Assembly: GCF_003144115.1 (NCBI RefSeq)
Contig: NW_020312004.1
Span: forward strand, 28,325-92,324
Direction: 5' to 3'
Length of the DNA: 64,000 nt
From: Tilletiopsis washingtonensis
Taxonomy: Eukaryota; Basidiomycota; Exobasidiomycetes; Entylomatales
Part shown: positions 63,294 through 64,000 of the stretch, piece by piece
How the letters are laid out: the number at the start of each line of letters is the position of its first letter
How positions within the stretch are numbered: position 1 is the stretch's first letter
Notes under the pieces: model-generated
Database searches by the model: none
The model's input: only the letters and a program-made list of their open reading frames with translations
What the model was told of the DNA's origin: nothing
Translations under genes and position numbers: made by a program

Positions 63294-64000
63294 TCACGCC
63301 ACCTTGACAATCAGCTTGCCCGTCGTGCCGCGTCCCGCAATGTCCTCCTGCGCCTGCCGCACGCCCTCGACCGAGAAGGCGTACTCCTGGTGCACACGCA
63401 GCGTCAGCTTGTGCTGCGCCAGCAGCGCGAAGAGCTCCGCGGCGTAGCGCTCCGTCTCTTCGCGCGTGTAGACGCTGGGCGGGAGAAGAAAGAGGGGGCA
63501 AAGGTGAGCAAGGTAGAAAGAAAGAGGGGGGGGGGGGGGGCGCGAATACGCACTAGTTGCCGAGAGTGGGACGGCAGACTGAAGGGTGCCGAGAGTGGGT
63601 CAGCGGCCGGCTCGTCGCAAGAAGGGGGCTCGCCCCCACCTGCCCCGCGCGCTGCTCGCCCCACCCAGCACTACTCACCCTTGACGTTCTTGGCCGCCAG
63701 CTTGAGGGGCGCAAAGGCCGGCACGGCGCCGCTGGCATTGCCAAACGTGACGATGGTGCCCTTGCGCGCAATCATCTTAAAGTCATCCTCCCACGTGTCC
63801 TTGCCGACGCCGTCGAAGATGGCGGCCACACCCGCGCCGTGCGTGAGGCGCGCCACCTCGTCGGCCACCGAGACGGAGGCGTCGGCATAGTTGATGAGGT
63901 GTGTGGCGCCGGCGGCCTGTGCCAGGGAGGCCTTGGCCGCCGTAGAGACGGTGCCGATGACCGTGGCGCCGAGGTAGGAGGCCATCTGGTGAGGCGCGGG
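63294..64000 (-). CDS. Zinc-independent quinone oxidoreductase (zeta-crystallin-like), C-terminal part
   Basis: Model within the window: complement(63294..63474, 63554..63578, 63679..63985), continuing beyond the right edge. The visible part is the second half of an MDR-family NADPH:quinone reductase. ATVIGTVSTAAKASLAQAAG and HLINYADASVSV match the NADPH-binding Rossmann fold. GVAAIFDGVGKDTW, then KGTIVTFGNASGAVP, and the C-terminal RVHQEYAFSVEGVRQAQEDI ending GTTGKLIVKV are typical of yeast Zta1 and human zeta-crystallin. The middle exon is only 25 nt and supplies VCRPTLGNY between KLAAKNVK and VYTREETERYAAELF. The first visible exon probably starts at an acceptor (ctcaccag) just before 63985, so its ATG is internal and not the gene start. 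The N-terminal catalytic half lies outside. Confidence 0.9.
63526..63540. repeat. 15-nt G homopolymer in quinone-reductase intron
   Basis: A run of 15 G (C15 on the coding strand) lies just downstream of the donor site in the 79-nt intron 63475-63553. It is followed on the coding strand by a long pyrimidine tract. Confidence 0.9.

Noticed and set aside
1-64000. CRISPR arrays, prophage, IS elements, transposon ORFs or biosynthetic clusters
   Set aside because: No spaced direct-repeat array, integrase, transposase, reverse transcriptase, polyketide or peptide synthetase domain is seen; the genes are ordinary fungal nuclear genes.

Overview
The window is nuclear DNA of a very GC-rich basidiomycetous fungus. 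All 20 genes are eukaryotic and all but two show introns inside the window (the 7TM gene has none; only the last exon of CDC14 is in view). Introns are short (mostly 49-100 nt, 48 reconstructed). Donors are almost all GTGAGT or GTGCGT, and branch sites resemble CTGAC/CTAAC. A 7TM protein of a basidiomycete-type family, plus the gene style, suggests Ustilaginomycotina; this placement is an inference. I see no rRNA or tRNA gene, CRISPR array, transposon or bacterial-type cassette.

Layout, left to right (+ or - strand). CDC14 phosphatase, C-terminal part (+, 37-1800). GRC3 polynucleotide kinase (-, 1998-4326). Mitochondrial PPR-like protein (+, 4597-6848). Endonuclease III NTH1 (+, 8005-9495). 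7TM protein (-, 9614-11002). FHA-domain nuclear protein (-, 12097-15259). Nbp2/Skb5-like SH3 protein (+, 15889-17768). MBP1-like APSES/ankyrin factor (-, 18065-20517). DUF2433 phosphoesterase-like protein (+, 20968-22962). eIF5B (-, 23351-27471). ERD1-like EXS protein (-, 27923-29775). Rossmann-fold protein (-, 31290-32547). UPF0538 protein (+, 32756-33827). Chromodomain protein (-, 34035-36072). SPT4 (+, 37284-38519). VTC4 (-, 38860-42037). Small Gly/Ala/Thr-rich protein (+, 43742-44288). Midasin MDN1 (-, 44525-60843, about 5324 residues). Cyclin-D1-binding-protein-1-like protein (+, 61139-62968). Quinone oxidoreductase, C-terminal part (-, 63294 to window end).

The genes are mostly core functions: cell cycle (CDC14, MBP1), ribosome biogenesis (GRC3, MDN1), translation initiation (eIF5B), transcription and chromatin (SPT4, chromodomain and FHA proteins), DNA repair (NTH1), and phosphate or polyphosphate handling (VTC4, ERD1-like). 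Strands nearly alternate, giving seven head-to-head pairs with possible shared promoters. Exon models were rebuilt by hand by joining conserved protein blocks across GT-AG junctions; every spliced model keeps an intact frame.

No unknown multi-gene system is evident. The most unusual signals are these: a double ACGCGT (MCB) element plus an E2F-like site in the MBP1 promoter; a 22-bp perfect palindrome and a degenerate duplication upstream of the chromodomain gene; a 15-bp perfect hairpin inside an intron of the UPF0538 gene; an 857-nt intron in SPT4; and an in-frame, stop-free intron in the iron-sulfur loop of NTH1.
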